This document shows positions 1-13,499 of a stretch of 64,000 nucleotides of DNA, piece after piece; position 1 is the first letter of the stretch, and the number at the start of each line of letters is the position of its first letter. The translations under genes were made by a program, and so were the position numbers. The notes under the pieces were generated by a model. It was not told the DNA's origin. It saw only the letters and a list, made by a program, of their open reading frames with translations, and ran no database searches. Source of the stretch: Mactromeris polynyma (Eukaryota > Mollusca > Bivalvia > Venerida > Mactridae); contig JASFXZ010000052.1 of assembly GCA_032209605.1 (NCBI GenBank), positions 1,612,001 to 1,676,000 on the forward strand. Reading direction: 5' to 3'.

Positions 1-129
1 GCAATTATATCACTGACTGTGTCCATTTGGGCTTATTTTGTCCTAAAAATAACATAAAAATTGCTAACTTAGGCAATGTCAGATATACACACATGTAGAT
101 CAATAATAGAGCTAGGAAAATTTTGTTAC

Positions 130-220
130 CAATTCTTTCAAACAATCGGGCCAGAAATTCATCTGGTGTGATTATGTGTGTTTCTTTCTCTACATTAGGA
201 CTGAAACCTTCCATAAGCCT
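130..220 (-). CDS. Internal exon of large minus-strand gene (most C-terminal exon seen)
   Basis: Reads RLMEGFSPNVEKETHIITPD then EFLARLFERI on the minus strand, followed by a donor GTAACA at 129-124. The acceptor is the CAG ending at 221; an upstream AG at 239 would add a few residues in the same phase. It begins in phase 0, matching the phase-0 donor of the exon at 3580-3703, and leaves in phase 1, so coding continues beyond the left edge. Charged and helical in character; the family is not recognised. The open frame and matching phase make a real exon likely. Confidence 0.55.
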
Positions 221-3200
221 CTGTGCATTTGTGGGCAACAAATGCTTTCATTTTTTGTCTTCTATAATACTGCATGTAAAAATAATTGTTACTTACTTTG
301 GTTATTTTTCAATACATTAGACTCCAAAGTCTATGAGTGTACAATAGTTACATGGCTGATATGAGTTTATCCTAAATCAAGACTTTAATTTATCAAGAGT
401 CAAAAAATTGGAAATGTTTGATGCAGCACAGAGCAACAAGACACACAACATATCCTAAGTCACAAAGTCTAAGTCACTTCCCGCTGTGATTTGTGAAGGT
501 GGTCTGATCCAAATAAAGGCAATTTGACAAGATAACAGCTGGATATGGACTGCCTTCAAAACAAACTGAATATTGTAACAACTCATTACATTTAAATATG
601 CAACTAAGGATGCAATCTAACCCTATAACCAGTTACACTCAGACAGAACATGGCTACCCACGATTATATTGTCAAGGGCTACACCCATTTTATTATCTGA
701 AGTAGATAATTCACTGTACTAGAAGATCTATACCATCATACGAAAAAGAACAAATGGTCTTTAAACTCTACTTTACCGAGATCTTACATGATAAGTTGTA
801 ACATTTGAATAGCCTGGACTGTCCCTTTTGCGCAGTATGAATGCAAAATAGTAAGAACTAATGATTTGTGATTAGAAGTATAGCTTTTTGAAAAAGCTAA
901 CAAAATATTAAATTCTGACTGACAGGCATAAAGTTTGATTCAAAACTGTTGTAACAACGGCTGTATCCTGAAGTACAATAGTACTGCACTTGTGACACAA
1001 TATGTATGCTGACAGTGCAAGCTGACTCACCATTTGATGGAGAATTCAGAAGGGGAAATAACACCTTTGGTACAATAATTAATTGCCAAGCAGGTGAATT
1101 CAAAATAATCTCTCAGATCATTACTTAATTAAAAGATAGAAGCTCCTGAATAATTGAAAAATTGATTTCTGAAAATCGGTGACTCGATGCACCAAAACAG
1201 TACGAAAAAACAGAGAACCGTAGTTAGTGCTGAAATGCTCCAGAAATAGCGCTCAGTCAATAACCTCTTACGTAATTAATTGAACATAATTAGCCGCTCA
1301 CAACTATCCCCAAGTTATAGCAGGCACTTAAAAATCAATTATAAGATGCACTAAATCTTTGTGAAATAATAATACACTATAATTATTTAAAACAAAGCTA
1401 ATATATATGGTCATTTCTCTTTAGGAACCGCAATATTTTGGCAGTGTTTGTATAATTTGTTACCCGTGAAAATTACCCCATATGACACTCTCGCAAAATA
1501 CATGTGAAAATTACTGATTTCAGGTGACAATTAATTCAATAATTATTATCTAATTATATTTTCGTACCTATCGATATATATCCGTTATTCACCAGAACAA
1601 AAGAATAATCCATCGCGTAAAACTGTTGACTGGACCAACAATCACGCGTGAAAAATGCGATGGCCTACAGTTTTTGCACCAAGCCCGGTCATATCTATAT
1701 TACATACGTCTCATAAAGCATTTCAGGTCAATCAAAATATGCATTTGACAAAATCACCACCAACAACGGTCGACCTCTGAAACTAAAAGACAAGTAGAAA
1801 ATTTTCCATGTGCGTCGCATTAAACATTGGGCCGACTACTTGATCTAACAAGTCAAGACGTGGTGCCTTTGTAGTCTGCAAGAACATTGTTTTTTCACGC
1901 AGCACTTCAAACATTCCATGCTGGTTTGAATGCTTTTGCCTCGACTAAAATGTAAACATGTCGATATACATCTAATTTTTGTGACAGATTGAGAGGTAGT
2001 CGACTGACACATCTATCAGATCTGCGTGAAAAACATATGCTGTATTAATCGTAATTAGCGCATCCGGATATCTCTAACAGGTTTGCATTGTCATATAGTT
2101 TATTGAGGATTAACACCCCTTTGTTCCATGATTGACTGCCCTACTGTCATTCATAAAATTAAAAGAAATTTCGCGATCATCTAATTGGTCAAGGTAAAGA
2201 GAATAATTGAACGTGGGCGTGTCTAGATGACTCTGCATCAGCTACACCCGTGACGTCATAGATTCAGCACAATCCAAGGTCAAATTACGTTGATGTTTAC
2301 ATGATATGTGTTGAAAACTATTAGAAGGTGACATCTGTGTAAATATTGATGGTTATCATGATTGGACATACATCTCTTATGGTGCATATATTCAGTTTAA
2401 GTAATCTCGTTGATTCGCGATTGCGGTTCGATAACAGCACGTGATTTTGCGAAAGAGCAGACAGCAAATCGCGGAAATATACGATTTTGATCAATTTTTC
2501 TTCCTTTTTTGATAAGTTTCAGGATTTTTCATGAAAATAATCAGGAGCCACGACGACAACGCGTTATAATGGATATCGTGCTATAACCGACCGCGGTGTA
2601 ACGAAGTTGCAGTGTATCACACTTCAAGAGAAAGAATTAACAGTCTTTCAAATTATGTTACAAGAGAAAGTCGATGCATTAGGCATCAAAATTGTAAGGA
2701 AAACGTTTAGCAAAATGACTATTGTGAACTATTTTAATGGAATGTGTAGATCTGGGCTTGTACCAACAGTGCTTAGTAGTGATTTTTAGTCAGTAACATC
2801 ACCAACCGATCCATCGAAGCTGCTAGTTATAGGTATGTGGCTGACAGAATGATGGAGACTGTTGTTTCAATAATTGTTTTTCCCTGCATTATGAAACAGA
2901 CTAAGCACACTTGTATATATACCTGACAAAATAAAAAAATTCAAGGCCATATCATGAAATACCAGGGCATGGTTCCAAATACAATAAACACAATTAGGTG
3001 AATGAATGAATATAACAAGATGATTGAAGGATAAAGCAGAAACACACAGAAAGAAAGTGAGGACTGATTAATTCATCAATCACTGGGTGGCTATCATATC
3101 AATTTATCAAGTAATCAATCAGTCAAAAATTCAATTGATCAATTAAACATAATTCCACTTATAATAAAGTCAATAACCAAGGGAGCAAACTATATGCAGG

Positions 3201-3579
3201 GATTAGGAAATCTTTGGGTTGGGGCAAGTATATGCAGGGATTAGGAAATCTTTGGGTTGGGGCAAGTATATGCAGGGATTAGGAAATCTTTGGGTTGGGG
3301 CAAGTATATGCAGGGATTAGGAAATCTTTGGGTTGGGGCAAGTAACTGTGATCAAATGAATGAACAAATGGATGAATGAACAAATGAATGAACGTACGAA
3401 GGATCGAGCGAGCGAGCGAAGGATTTACCAATCAAATAAGCAATCAATCAGTCAATGACTTCATCAACACCAAAAAACCTGTAAATACCTATAAACATTG
3501 CATGTCTATAAAAATACTATAGTAGTGATTACATTATATTTTTGAAACATGTACAATTGTTGCATATTTCTATAATTAC
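221..3579. other. Intron with a CpG-richer patch
   Basis: Intron between two coding exons of the minus-strand gene. It is mostly AT-rich, with no convincing exon. Roughly 1,560-2,600 holds more CpG than its surroundings, and TGACGTCA (a CRE-like palindrome) occurs near 2,250. A 60-codon plus-strand frame at 2607-2789 shows no family features. Short AATGA/CAATCA runs appear around 3,000-3,170. No regulatory function can be assigned from this. Confidence 0.4.
3191..3342. repeat. 38-bp tandem repeat, four identical copies
   Basis: Four head-to-tail copies of a 38-base unit starting TATATGCAGGGATTAGGAAA. No difference between copies is visible, which implies recent expansion or active homogenisation. 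It lies about 240 bases from a coding exon of the minus-strand gene and is followed by a degenerate AATGAACA/GAGC simple repeat at 3353-3420. Confidence 0.95.
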
Positions 3580-3703
3580 CTCAGGTCGTTGACGCTCATC
3601 CATAGATCGAAATCCTCTCATTCTCTCAAACAAACTCCTCTTATTTTTAAGATGAGCCAATCTTTTCTTATGTAATTCATCCATGATTTCCAACTCACTT
3701 TTG
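3580..3703 (-). CDS. Coiled-coil-like exon of large minus-strand gene
   Basis: The longest clean exon of the big gene: 124 bases, entering in phase 2 and leaving in phase 0 through the donor GAG|GTAATT (579-574). The 41 codons start KSELEIMDELHKKRLAHLKN and end MDERQRPE. The acceptor is preceded by a pyrimidine stretch (TTTTTCTTCTCGAAAG). The product is highly charged with a heptad-like spread of I/L/M, which suggests a coiled coil or long helix. The protein family is not recognised. Phase agrees with the next exon at 130-220. Confidence 0.7.
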
Positions 3704-4810
3704 CTTTCGAGAAGAAAAATCACGAAGACTTATCATAAAACACAAGTGGTAGATCAGAGAATCAAATGATACACTCTTATTGAAGAAGAATAAAATTTCA
3801 GCCAGAAGTGTCAATTAATCCAGTTCCTGTCTCTAGGATACCGCACTGTTTCCAAGGAAATGTCACACGTGCTTTCTAGCAGACGCACGATCACATGACA
3901 TACGACACTATCCCTCAGGGTAACAATGGAGTCCCTAACATTCACCAATTCACTGACAGAAAAAAAGACAATACAATTACAATGCACAGGCTGATGTCAT
4001 ACTGGGGGAAGAAGAGTTCCATAACAAATAGCAAAAATCCATTAATCGTAAGATTTGTCTACTTTTTACCTCGAAAGATTAAATTCTACATAAATGAGGT
4101 ATACTTTCAAGTATAAGGATTTCCTATACACTATACAACTACCATAATGTCGATTGTGTTCATTCTACAAACTAACAATAAAAAAAAAATTCTTGGCTAT
4201 TCTACTACGCCTATTTGTCATTACAGATGCAAATAAAGCTATAAAAAGAACTATAACCACGACTAATAAATGTTACCAAAGAGAAATTATTACGACAGCA
4301 AAGTTCCGAGTAAATTCATCTCCATCAAATAAATGTGAATCAATGACAATTATGAAAGCAAAGAAACTAGCTGAATCTATAGAAAAAAAATTTACCATTA
4401 AAGTTGAAATTAATCCAGCAATATACTCTACACATCACAAAGACACATAATACCGACAAGCTCTAGAGCAAAATGTTGAGTTAAACAATAAATTCAAGTA
4501 ATTTCTGGTAATTCTCACAGAGTTATAGACAGTATTTTGATAGACAAGAGCACTTAAGAACACAATGGTATGGAATCCAGCAAGGGCCATTGTACCATCA
4601 TACTGTAACCTATAATTGAAATTTATTAGTGAACCCAGAAGGGTTCTAATCCATGACGCCAATGACGTCATAGCCTAGTACTAAAGTAACTGTGACCATA
4701 CCCACTGGGCCACCGTGGCAACCGCGAAAAAAGACTGTTCAAATGATGCTTATATGGTCGTCTTTATTTCAGTCCACGGGATATAGGGTGTGTCTAATGT
4801 CTTGTGATAA
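3704..4810. other. Intron, nothing identified
   Basis: AT-rich intronic sequence upstream of the coiled-coil exon. Several small open frames occur on both strands but none has splice context or protein-like composition. TGACGTCA is again present near 4,665. Confidence 0.3.
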
Positions 4811-4975
4811 ATTTTAGCTACTTAAAGTCTCACAGACAGACATGCTACTTGGCTTTCATGGGTTCGAAACCGCGCAAAGTGTAAGTTCTTCTGTGACAAT
4901 GTGACTGAAGATAATGCATCCAAAGTCATCTTTCCTCCACCTCTAAACTCTTATACATGTAGGGAAGTTGCCTTC
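4811..4975 (+). mobile_element. SINE fragment, plus orientation
   Basis: Contains a box-B-like GGGTTCGAAACC near 4,860 with a degenerate box A (TTTAGCTACTTAAAGTC) upstream. It is followed by body sequence (GTGACAATGTGACTGAAGAT, then CTTTCCTCCACCTC) that is the reverse complement of the SINE body at 6931-7212. Established features of tRNA-derived SINEs are an internal box A/B promoter and a family-specific body. The 3' end is lost. Confidence 0.6.
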
Positions 4976-5185
4976 ACATCATAGACATCTACACCACGTA
5001 TCAATCCGTCACAAGTTACTGGCACCAATGACCAGCGACAGTACAAAACGTAGTGTGGCATGCAACAGAACAATATGATGGTACAATTTGCTTTATAGTG
5101 ATTGGACTTAATGCCAATAAATACTGGGATTAATACTGTAGTCAAATGACGTTATCAGTCTTACTGGCAGTAATTAATTACGAGT

Positions 5186-5310
5186 ACTAACTTGCCCTTC
5201 CACACGCAGCCGACAAACTACCCTGCATGAATGAGAGGTTGAGGAAGAGTGACCATAACCAAATGTCTTGGAAGAACATGACCCACACAGACCTCCTGGG
5301 TGACAGCCTA
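5186..5310 (-). mobile_element. SINE body fragment, minus orientation
   Basis: TACTAACTTGCCCTTCCACA, followed by AGCCGACAAACTACCCTGCA, matches the body of the SINE copies at 6931-7212 and 27116-27275 with many differences. No tRNA-like head is visible, so this is an old, truncated copy. Confidence 0.55.
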
Positions 5311-5437
5311 GAGTTAATTAATGTACTTGTTGTCTCTAGGATACCGTACTGTTTCCAAGGCAATGTCACATGTGTTCACTAGCACCAAACAATGACAGTC
5401 TGAAGTTCAAACCAACAAGCTTAAACCCGGCTATATG

Positions 5438-5779
5438 ATAGAACAAGATGAAGCGCAACATTACAATGGCCTAAACAGGCTTCCATACAAACAAACAAGA
5501 TGAAACGCAACATTACAATGGCCTAAACAGGCTTCCATACAAACAAACAAGATGAAGTGCAACATTACAATGGCCTAAACAGGCTTCCATACAAACAAAG
5601 AGGACTGAGAGTGCAACATTACAATGGCCTAAACAGGCTTCCATACAAACAAAGAGGACTGAGAGTGCAACCATACAATGGCCTAAACAGGCTTCCATAC
5701 AAACAAAGAGGACTGAGAGTGCAACCATACAATGGCCTAAACAGGCTTCCATACAAACAAAGAGGACTGAGAGTGCATA
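5438..5779. repeat. 52-54-bp tandem repeat, six copies
   Basis: Each unit carries ACAATGGCCTAAACAGGCTT and CCATACAAACAAA. Spacing is 52, 52, 54, 54, 54 bases; the last copies have the GAGGACTGAGAGTG variant instead of CAAGATGAAGYG. Every unit contains the short palindrome GCCTAAACAGGC-like stem. Because 54 is divisible by three, the array is open on both strands, but this is a repeat artefact, not evidence of a protein. Confidence 0.9.
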
Positions 5780-6708
5780 AAAGTACACACATCCTATTTT
5801 ACAAATGGCACTGGAAACTCTTATAACACACAGGTGAGTGAACCAATGTAATCTAAATTGGTAAGAAAGATTTACTATGTGTAATAATTTGCTTTCATCC
5901 TATTACGCCAATACAATTAATACAACAAAAGACAGCCGTAAATTCCCCAATAAACTTATGTTTTATATCCTAATCTACAGATGGGTTTATTCTAAATCAA
6001 TCAACACAAGTTCTTAATATCAGATCAGAATACGTGAAGTCAATGCAGTACAAGGTAGACTGTACTATCTTTTCTTGCTTCTTCTGTAACTCAGTTTTTG
6101 CTAAAGAATTCACAACAAGAGATTACCATGACTACCACATAAATCCTTATTCTCAAAACATGATAATAAAAACAATCAATAATCATCAATTATGGTCCTT
6201 ATTTCCCTAAAAAGAAGGCACTACAAGAACTTCAGAATATTATTCAATTAAAAATCCACAACATCCAACTTCCAGTCAAGTTCCTAAAACAAAGAACTGT
6301 ACTCTTTATATCCATGAAATAAATTGTCAATAAAAAACAATCATCTGGGCAACTAAAGCTACAAAAATATGAAAACGAACATGAGTATCTACCAGTCTAT
6401 GAAATGCAATAGCAATCTACAAAGCATACTCCAACCACAGAAAATCTCACTCAGTTTATTTACATCACACCAGATTCACAGCTTGTACTATTCAACCCAT
6501 CAACAGTTGGCACTAATCCTCACATTTCAAGCAAACTTGTGAACCTGACACAAAATAATCCACTCCAATGAACATAACAATATCTACTATATTACTGATT
6601 TATGGAAAGCATAAAAACCTTCAATGGTAATACTGTTACCAAGGGATACATGGAACATCAATAGCCTACAATCCTTAATTAAGGTAAAGTCACGCACCTT
6701 CATAGGTA

Positions 6709-6865
6709 CAGTGGAACCTCGTTCATTCGAATTCATCGGGTCCCAAATTTTCTTTTCAATTCCACGTGCCTTAGACGATACATGACCAGGACATGATATT
6801 TATTTCGGATGATACCTACCAAGTATTCGGATAGAAGGTTGTTGAATAAACAACTGGTTCGACTG
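6709..6865. mobile_element. pogo/Tigger-like MITE, 157 bp
   Basis: Terminal inverted repeats CAGTGGAACCTCGTTCATTC at the left and the complement of CAGTCGAACCAGTTGTTTAT at the right, flanked by TA on both sides (6707-6708 and 6866-6867). TA target duplication and ends starting CAGT are established features of the Tc1/mariner-pogo group. There is no coding capacity. Confidence 0.8.
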
Positions 6866-6930
6866 TATATGTTTATGATGAGCTAACTTATGTTCCGCAT
6901 TTAGACCTGAGGCTTCAATTTACATTTGAT

Positions 6931-7212
6931 TTTTGTTTGTTTCGGGTTTTACACTGTTTCTAAAAAGTATTTCAGTCATTATGGCTGCCATTGGACTTAA
7001 CCAGAGCTTCCGGGATACCAACCAGTACTACCCTGCTCCTCCACAAACAACCGACAACTTCCCCACATGAAGCAGAGGTGGAGGACAAATGACTTTGAAT
7101 GCATTATCTTCAGTCACATTGTCACGGTCTTCAGTCTTATTGTCACGGAAAAACTTACACCTTTCGAACCCACAAACTCTAGCTTAGCAGACCACAACCG
7201 ACTGAGCTAACT
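6931..7212 (-). mobile_element. tRNA-derived SINE, near full length
   Basis: On the minus strand the head has box A TAGCTCAGTCGG (7209-7198) and box B GGGTTCGAA (7171-7163), then the body with CAGAGGTGGAGGACAAATGA-type sequence, and an A/C-rich tail (AAACAAACAAAA) at the low-coordinate end. It is the clearest SINE in the window and defines the family used to spot the other copies. It lies 65 bases beyond the MITE at 6709-6865. Confidence 0.85.
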
Positions 7213-10200
7213 AGACGGCAGGCTATTCCAGTTTTACAAAAGATCTCAACTAAGATCTGCTTTATACACAAAATTTCATTTCCTTCACTATTTGAATCCC
7301 ACAGCACACAGCTCTGTGAAAAAGAGATAAAGGGGTAATTACTGGGTTCTAGTACCACACACACTCTGACTAATTACTCACAAAGCTCATTTTCACACTC
7401 ATATCTCACAGAAAATTGATCAAATGGAATATAAAACACTCTATAAACATTTTAAGCATTTTCCTCACTCAAATGTCCACTCTCAGATACATAAGAGTAA
7501 TTCTTGTGATTTGAGATTTGAGTGCCAAGTGAAAGTATCTATAATAATCCCAGACCCTTCATGTTCCTGGTTTCCTACCAGTAGTAACAAGTGCAACCTT
7601 CAAGCATGTGATGACTGTTACACTCGGGAACCAAAGATTGGAATGCATAACTGAAAATGTACACATGTTCAATCAAAACATTAAACTGAAGATAGTGTAA
7701 CAAATCCCTTAGGGATCACACACACAACCACTAGACTGCCAATCCTTGGCCCTGCCACTCAGTAACCTGCACTTGTGCAAAAAATAAATGTATCCATTAA
7801 CAATCCCTTTACCATTAAAGACCAAGAGTATCGGATTATACAAGCAAATTAAATAATGTAACACTAACTACTACAAACAATTAACTGTCCCAAGTCAGGC
7901 TCAAAAAGAACACAAAATATCGACCTTTGCCGACAAAAAATGTACAGTATGCTGCATATGCAGCCTAGATCTATTCTTGTATTTTTTCACCATGATAAAT
8001 ATTTGATGACCCAGTACAGTCTATTAAGGCCAATTCTGTTTTTTCAAAATAAATCAATTACATTCTAATTTTTCCTGCTTTAAATATATATTTACACAGC
8101 TGGACATTTTTTGTTTGTTCAAATGTCAAGACTACAACATATATTAAACATCAAAGATACAAAATCTCCAGATTGAACTCTCTGCGTACTCGTCAATCTG
8201 CAATCTCAATTTTTATCCATTTTTTTGCTTCATACAGCAAATCAGTAACCACAGCAACAGATTAACAATTTCCCATTAAGATAGTGCTATTAAAATTCAT
8301 CAAATATCTTTATTGAATGAAACATGCACTTGTTTCAAGATTAGAAAGATGTAAAATAATTAAGCTTAAACTAAAAGACAAGTTAATAGACAGTGAGTAG
8401 TTCCATAGGCATCAAAGATGGCATCTAAAATCATTCTATTCTGTCAATAGCATATATCCTATCTCAGCCATTCAGTATTACAAGAATATTTCTCCATTAA
8501 TTATGTACAATTAACAAATTATTGTCTGCAAGTCTAATGCATTTCATAAATAATTCAGACATTTTTTTTCCGAGAATATAGAGTTGAGATTATCACCAAT
8601 AATTGTTCAGCTGATAAATATGTATCAGAAATTTGAAATAATAGTCTGTAGCTGAAGTCATAATTAAATAGATATTTGTCCGAGTGTTCTCCGCAAAACT
8701 GGGTTCATGCGAAATTTGAGTTAAAAACATGCCAATTCCTGTTACTGTAAACCAAGGAATGTTAGTGATTTTTTTGCATTTTTCATAATGGCGATGTTTT
8801 TGCATCGATTACAATTCAAAGAATGACATCAACCTCATTATATAACATCATGAAGGCTAGCTGAGATTTATGTGACTATGTATTTTCCTGGAAAGATACC
8901 AACTGCAAAAAATGCCAACTTAAAAAGAGCACAATACTTTCTTACTTTCTAAAAGATTCAGTAGTTAGCATGTGCAGTCATTAGTAGGTTTGCTTAAACT
9001 AATGGGTAACCAATTATTCACCAAAAACAGAATCACAAAGATTTCACATTGAACCCTCACACAACTAGGTGCCAGAATATCCAAGTTTTTAGCTAAAGAT
9101 ATCTGATAGTACCAAATAGTCATGTTATGTAAAGATCTTAATATTAATTGTGCATTTGTAGCTTAATCAAATCATTAAACAGATTTAATCAAACTTTTTA
9201 CACCTGATTAGAGAAAATACTTAAATTACAAGCAGTTATTGAAGCTAATTGAGCAGTATAGAAGAATCTATTAGTTTCTAAATTATTTTTTCTAGAAGTG
9301 ATTTCTTCAGAAACATATGTGTAGATCAATATCTTGGGAGTGGTAGTTGTTCATTATTATACAACAGCTGGTTAAATAACCAATGACAGTCTGTGTGCAA
9401 TTCAGTGTTATCAATAATCAGTAATAATTCAGGGGCAGTAACACTGGTACAGGTCAAGGTAAGGGATGGTAACTCCTGTTTTACTCCAAAAGTAAGAGGA
9501 CACCGACACTTGTATTGATTCAAATTCAATTGCTGTAATTTTAGCAATATTTTAAATTCAAAAAACTGCTTCTCTGACATTTCACGAAATAAAGGAACAG
9601 AAACAGCAGTATAACTCCATATTAAAAGGCAGTAAAACTCATAATATTTAAATCAAGAGGGAAATATTTCCAAATTAAAAGGTAGTAACTCCAAATTATT
9701 TAAATTAGAAGGGAGATAACTCTTAATTATTTTCTCTAAATCACATGACAAAGGACAGATATGATTTAATTCACACACAATTACAAAGAATTTCCAACAA
9801 TGAAATAAATTCAAGGACTGTAACTCTTGACATGATATCCTACATTAGCTAAAAACTGAAAAAGCTATAATGCCACCAGAATAATCCAAAACAAAGCAAT
9901 TCTTTAACAAACTCCAGAACACAAGTATTTCAAATCCACATTAAAATTAAACTGCACAATATTAGTTTAACCATGTATCCAACAGATGCAGTAAGCTTTC
10001 GGATAACCATGACATGATTTCAATAAAATTATGCCCCTTGAAAAAATTTCAGTTATGGTATATCTAACATGCACGGAAGAGTAAAAGGGAAACTAGTCTA
10101 TCTGTTTCTTTATTGATATACAGATAGATCTGTATTGCTTCAACCACACTGCATGATCTTTGAAATGAAATTACAATACAATGATGTTGACAAATAGTTA

Positions 10201-11685
10201 AGAAAGTCAACAAAAGGCCATGTAAGCTCGAAGATAAATATACCAAAAAGCAAGTATTTTTATAGCCATTGCAATCCCTTGCTCAAGTTATATTATATCA
10301 ACATAAAAGCAATTTCAAATGCCAAATATTTGTCTCTGATCAAGAACATTCCCAGGCAATGGAAGCCAATAATGTGACATTTCATTAAATATAGACATTA
10401 TCATGTATGGAGATCAGGCTCAGAATGCCATACTGCCATTGGTTAATTCTAAGACTGAGCTCAGAACCAACCAATCAGAGGCTTGGAGTTTTGAGAATAG
10501 TCTCAGAACTTAGCTTTATAACCTCAGACCTCACCAAGAAAATTTATTTAGAAATAGAAACCAATTACTCTATTATTTCATGAAAAAATATCAGTAGATG
10601 CATCCAGGGATTAAAAATAATGGCCGTGCACCCCATTATCCAGTCATTTTAAGCCATTATACGCATCGATTAACAATCTTAAACTTTGAAAATAGCAAGA
10701 AAAATCTTCAGCATTTTAATGAACCTCTCGAGATAGTCAATATTTTTTTTCATGCCATAATCCTATTGGTCTTGTAACAATTATTTCCTCACCATATTCT
10801 TATTACTGTCAGATACAGACATTTCTCTTGACATTGACTGCATGCATGACGAACATGTCATGCTGGTAATAGAATTTTCAAGGGCCATTAATATAGCTAT
10901 AACTTGAATATTTATGTTTTCTTCATCAATTTTATTCTTCGCGAAAAAGTTATTTTAAAGCAAATATATTAATTGAGCAATGAAATGTTTTAAGTACAAT
11001 TAATCTTTCACCAATTGTGTTTTATTTCAGTCTTTCAGTATATTCTCACAAGATGCAGGAGTACATAATTAATGTAACAGTTCGTATTAGTATATGTGGT
11101 ATGTAAAGTTGCATACTGTCAACTCAACATTAGTTGAGAATACCATTGTGTTGTGTGCACTATTTCTATTGGTCAATATTTTGCAAAACGCGTTTTCATT
11201 GGCTCTGACCACCGAATTTGTTTAAAACCATTCTCAAGCAAATAAAAATGGCGACAATACCAGTACGAACACTACTATAAATTATACTTGCATTAATATA
11301 TCAAACCAAAAGTCATTGATTGTCATATTACCATAGTGCCAGGTGGGGATATCTACTTCAATCAATGAATACCCAAGTATTATATAAACATAAAACAATG
11401 ACATAAGCTGTGAGATCAATCACATATATATATTGATTCAGGGTAGAAAGTAAACTGTATGACACAAACTACAAAGCTGTGAACTTTCACAATGTTTCGT
11501 TTCATATTAAAGTTATAGGCTCATAACTTGCCACACGCATAATACAAATCAAACATACCAGAGCGAAAACTGAGGATTTATCATGTAATAGAAGGCTGTA
11601 GGTACGAACAATATCGATTTTTTATCACTAAAATAGACGTCATGTGATAATAAGTCCGCTCTGAAGGTCACACAGGGGTATTCAC
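7213..11685. other. Long AT-rich intronic stretch
   Basis: No convincing exon or element. About 9,600-9,720 carries two or three degenerate copies of a roughly 55-base motif including AAATTAAAAGGTAGTAACTC and AGAAGGGAGATAACTC; the second is a motif I associate with mollusc repeats. Runs of A/T and short dinucleotide tracts fill the rest. Confidence 0.35.
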
Positions 11686-11729
11686 CTGGAAGTTAAATTA
11701 ACTAGCATGTTATTGCAAAAAATAAAACC
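11686..11729 (-). CDS. Possible short exon linking phases (weak)
   Basis: 44 bases, open only in phase 0 as GFIFCNNMLVNLTS. The acceptor is TTCCTATCAG and the donor a mediocre CAG|GTGAAT. It enters in phase 0 (as left by the exon at 27548-27614) and leaves in phase 2 (as needed at 3580-3703), so it would join those two exons. Short AT-rich frames like this arise by chance, so it is kept only because the phases fit. Confidence 0.2.
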
Positions 11730-13189
11730 CTGATAGGAATCCGATTAGATCAACATTGTAACCTGTGCTGTTTTAATCAAAAGTAGATGAACAATGAAAG
11801 TTTAAATACAGAAATTTTAAATCAACACAATCATGATCAATGTTCGTCTTCTAAATATTTTTTTTAAATTTCCCATGTTTTCCCAAACAATCTCAGAAAC
11901 AGACAAGAACACACAAGAATACAATGCAAGGATGTGCGGGACCCATATAGGGAGTGAAATCCTAGCCCCTAAAATAGCTGGCTAAAAGATGTTACCTAGA
12001 TAAGGTCAAAAATCGAACAATGTTTAGACCAGTTTTAAGGATTTTGTTATCATAATCAACATGATGGAATCACTTGCACAGAATTTCAAGAAAACATTGG
12101 CTGGTATATTCCGTAAAGTAAATACAAATACAAGTAAAAGACTTTGTTTATTTCATGACATCAAAAAATTCATGGCGCCAAATCCTTTTCCATCGAATAT
12201 GGAGGGATTGATTCTATATTCTTGCAGCTTAGTCAAAGTTTCTGCATGCAACCGATAGCTACATCTCACTATACACATAAACAATAAGATAAGATTCTCA
12301 TGTGGTAGAAACAATGAGTTTTCATAAAAAATCAAAACTGAATGAACTCAGATAAATCTAAAAGAAATTGCGTGAATACACTGATTCTTGTCTTAAATAA
12401 TTTAACGCAGACAATTTCTCTGCAATATAATACATGAAACTACATGATCATGCAATAACCTAGCGCCAGTTTTTGGCGGCTATGTAATAGTACATACTAA
12501 TCTGTATCAATTTTATCATAATTTTGTCAAACAATTTATGTTTTAAAAAGAAGTATTGAACAGTACAACAGAATATTTTACCAACATTTTGGCATAACTC
12601 AAACTGAATGCAGCATTAAGAACTTCATAAACTTTGATTTACAGAAGTTTTATTCAACTCTTTTTGGAGTTAACAGTTTTTGTGATTGTTGCAAAAGTAT
12701 TGTGATTTCATCTCACCAAAACAGAGTTACAATATAGTTTTGCAAAGAACCCACAAAAAGAACTTAATATTGGAATAAGGACATGACCTTCACTATTTTA
12801 ATAATTTTCTCATATACTCCACTTGAACCTAGTATAATCGTTGCTTTAGGCAAATACTTAACATCAACAAAACAGCATAATTCAATAATTGTGCAAACAG
12901 AGGGAAAAACACCAATCCACCTATTATACCAGAAAAATCTTTAGCAAACAGCTTATTATTTTCAATATTTACAACATGCATTATAATTATGAACATGGAT
13001 TTATTTCAAAGTATCCTCTGCTAAAAATAAAGTAGACAGTTTTATTTTTGACGCAAGCAGAATTTCGATCTACTCCTTTAAATAGAAAGTCAATACACTA
13101 AAAATTAGAAGACTAGATAAAACATGCAACCAATTGAACAAAGCTATATTTTAAGTACCAGGTTCTGAATTGCTATTATTCAATATACA

Positions 13190-13285
13190 GTAAAACCCCT
13201 GAACACTGGAGTTCTCGGAAAACCAAACAATTGACCAGGTTTAGATAGGGTCCAATTTTCGGAGGATTAGCATCAGTGTATCCCT
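13190..13285. mobile_element. Possible pogo-like MITE end
   Basis: TACAGTAAAACCCCTGAACA resembles the left end of the MITEs at 6709 and 26937. No clean matching right end was found, so this is at best a broken copy. Confidence 0.3.
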
Positions 13286-13354
13286 CCCCCATTCATCAGT
13301 CTATATTGACCAATTCTGTATGCTGAAAACAAGGCTTACCAATTCTAAGTGCCC

Positions 13355-13380
13355 CCCCCCCCCCCCTACTTAGTGGGGGT
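13355..13380. repeat. Poly(C) run
   Basis: A homopolymer of about 15 C near 13,352-13,366, followed by CTACTTAGTGGGGG. Similar isolated C or G runs occur near 19,980, 23,490, 53,361 and 62,041. Lengths of such runs are unreliable in sequencing. Confidence 0.7.
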
Positions 13381-13499
13381 ACAACAGTTCTTCAATACAA
13401 ATGATACAATAATCTTGTAATTCATTTATTAACGACCCAACTACAACCAGTAATCCAACAAAATGTCCAACAGATCCGTTTTATCAGAAATACACTAGC

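Noticed and set aside
1032..1100. Minus-strand exon VLFPLLNSPSN before GTGAGT
   Set aside because: Leaves in phase 1 whereas the next exon (130-220) needs phase 0.
2607..2789. Small plus-strand gene in the CpG-richer patch
   Set aside because: Sixty codons, no family resemblance, no splice or poly(A) context.
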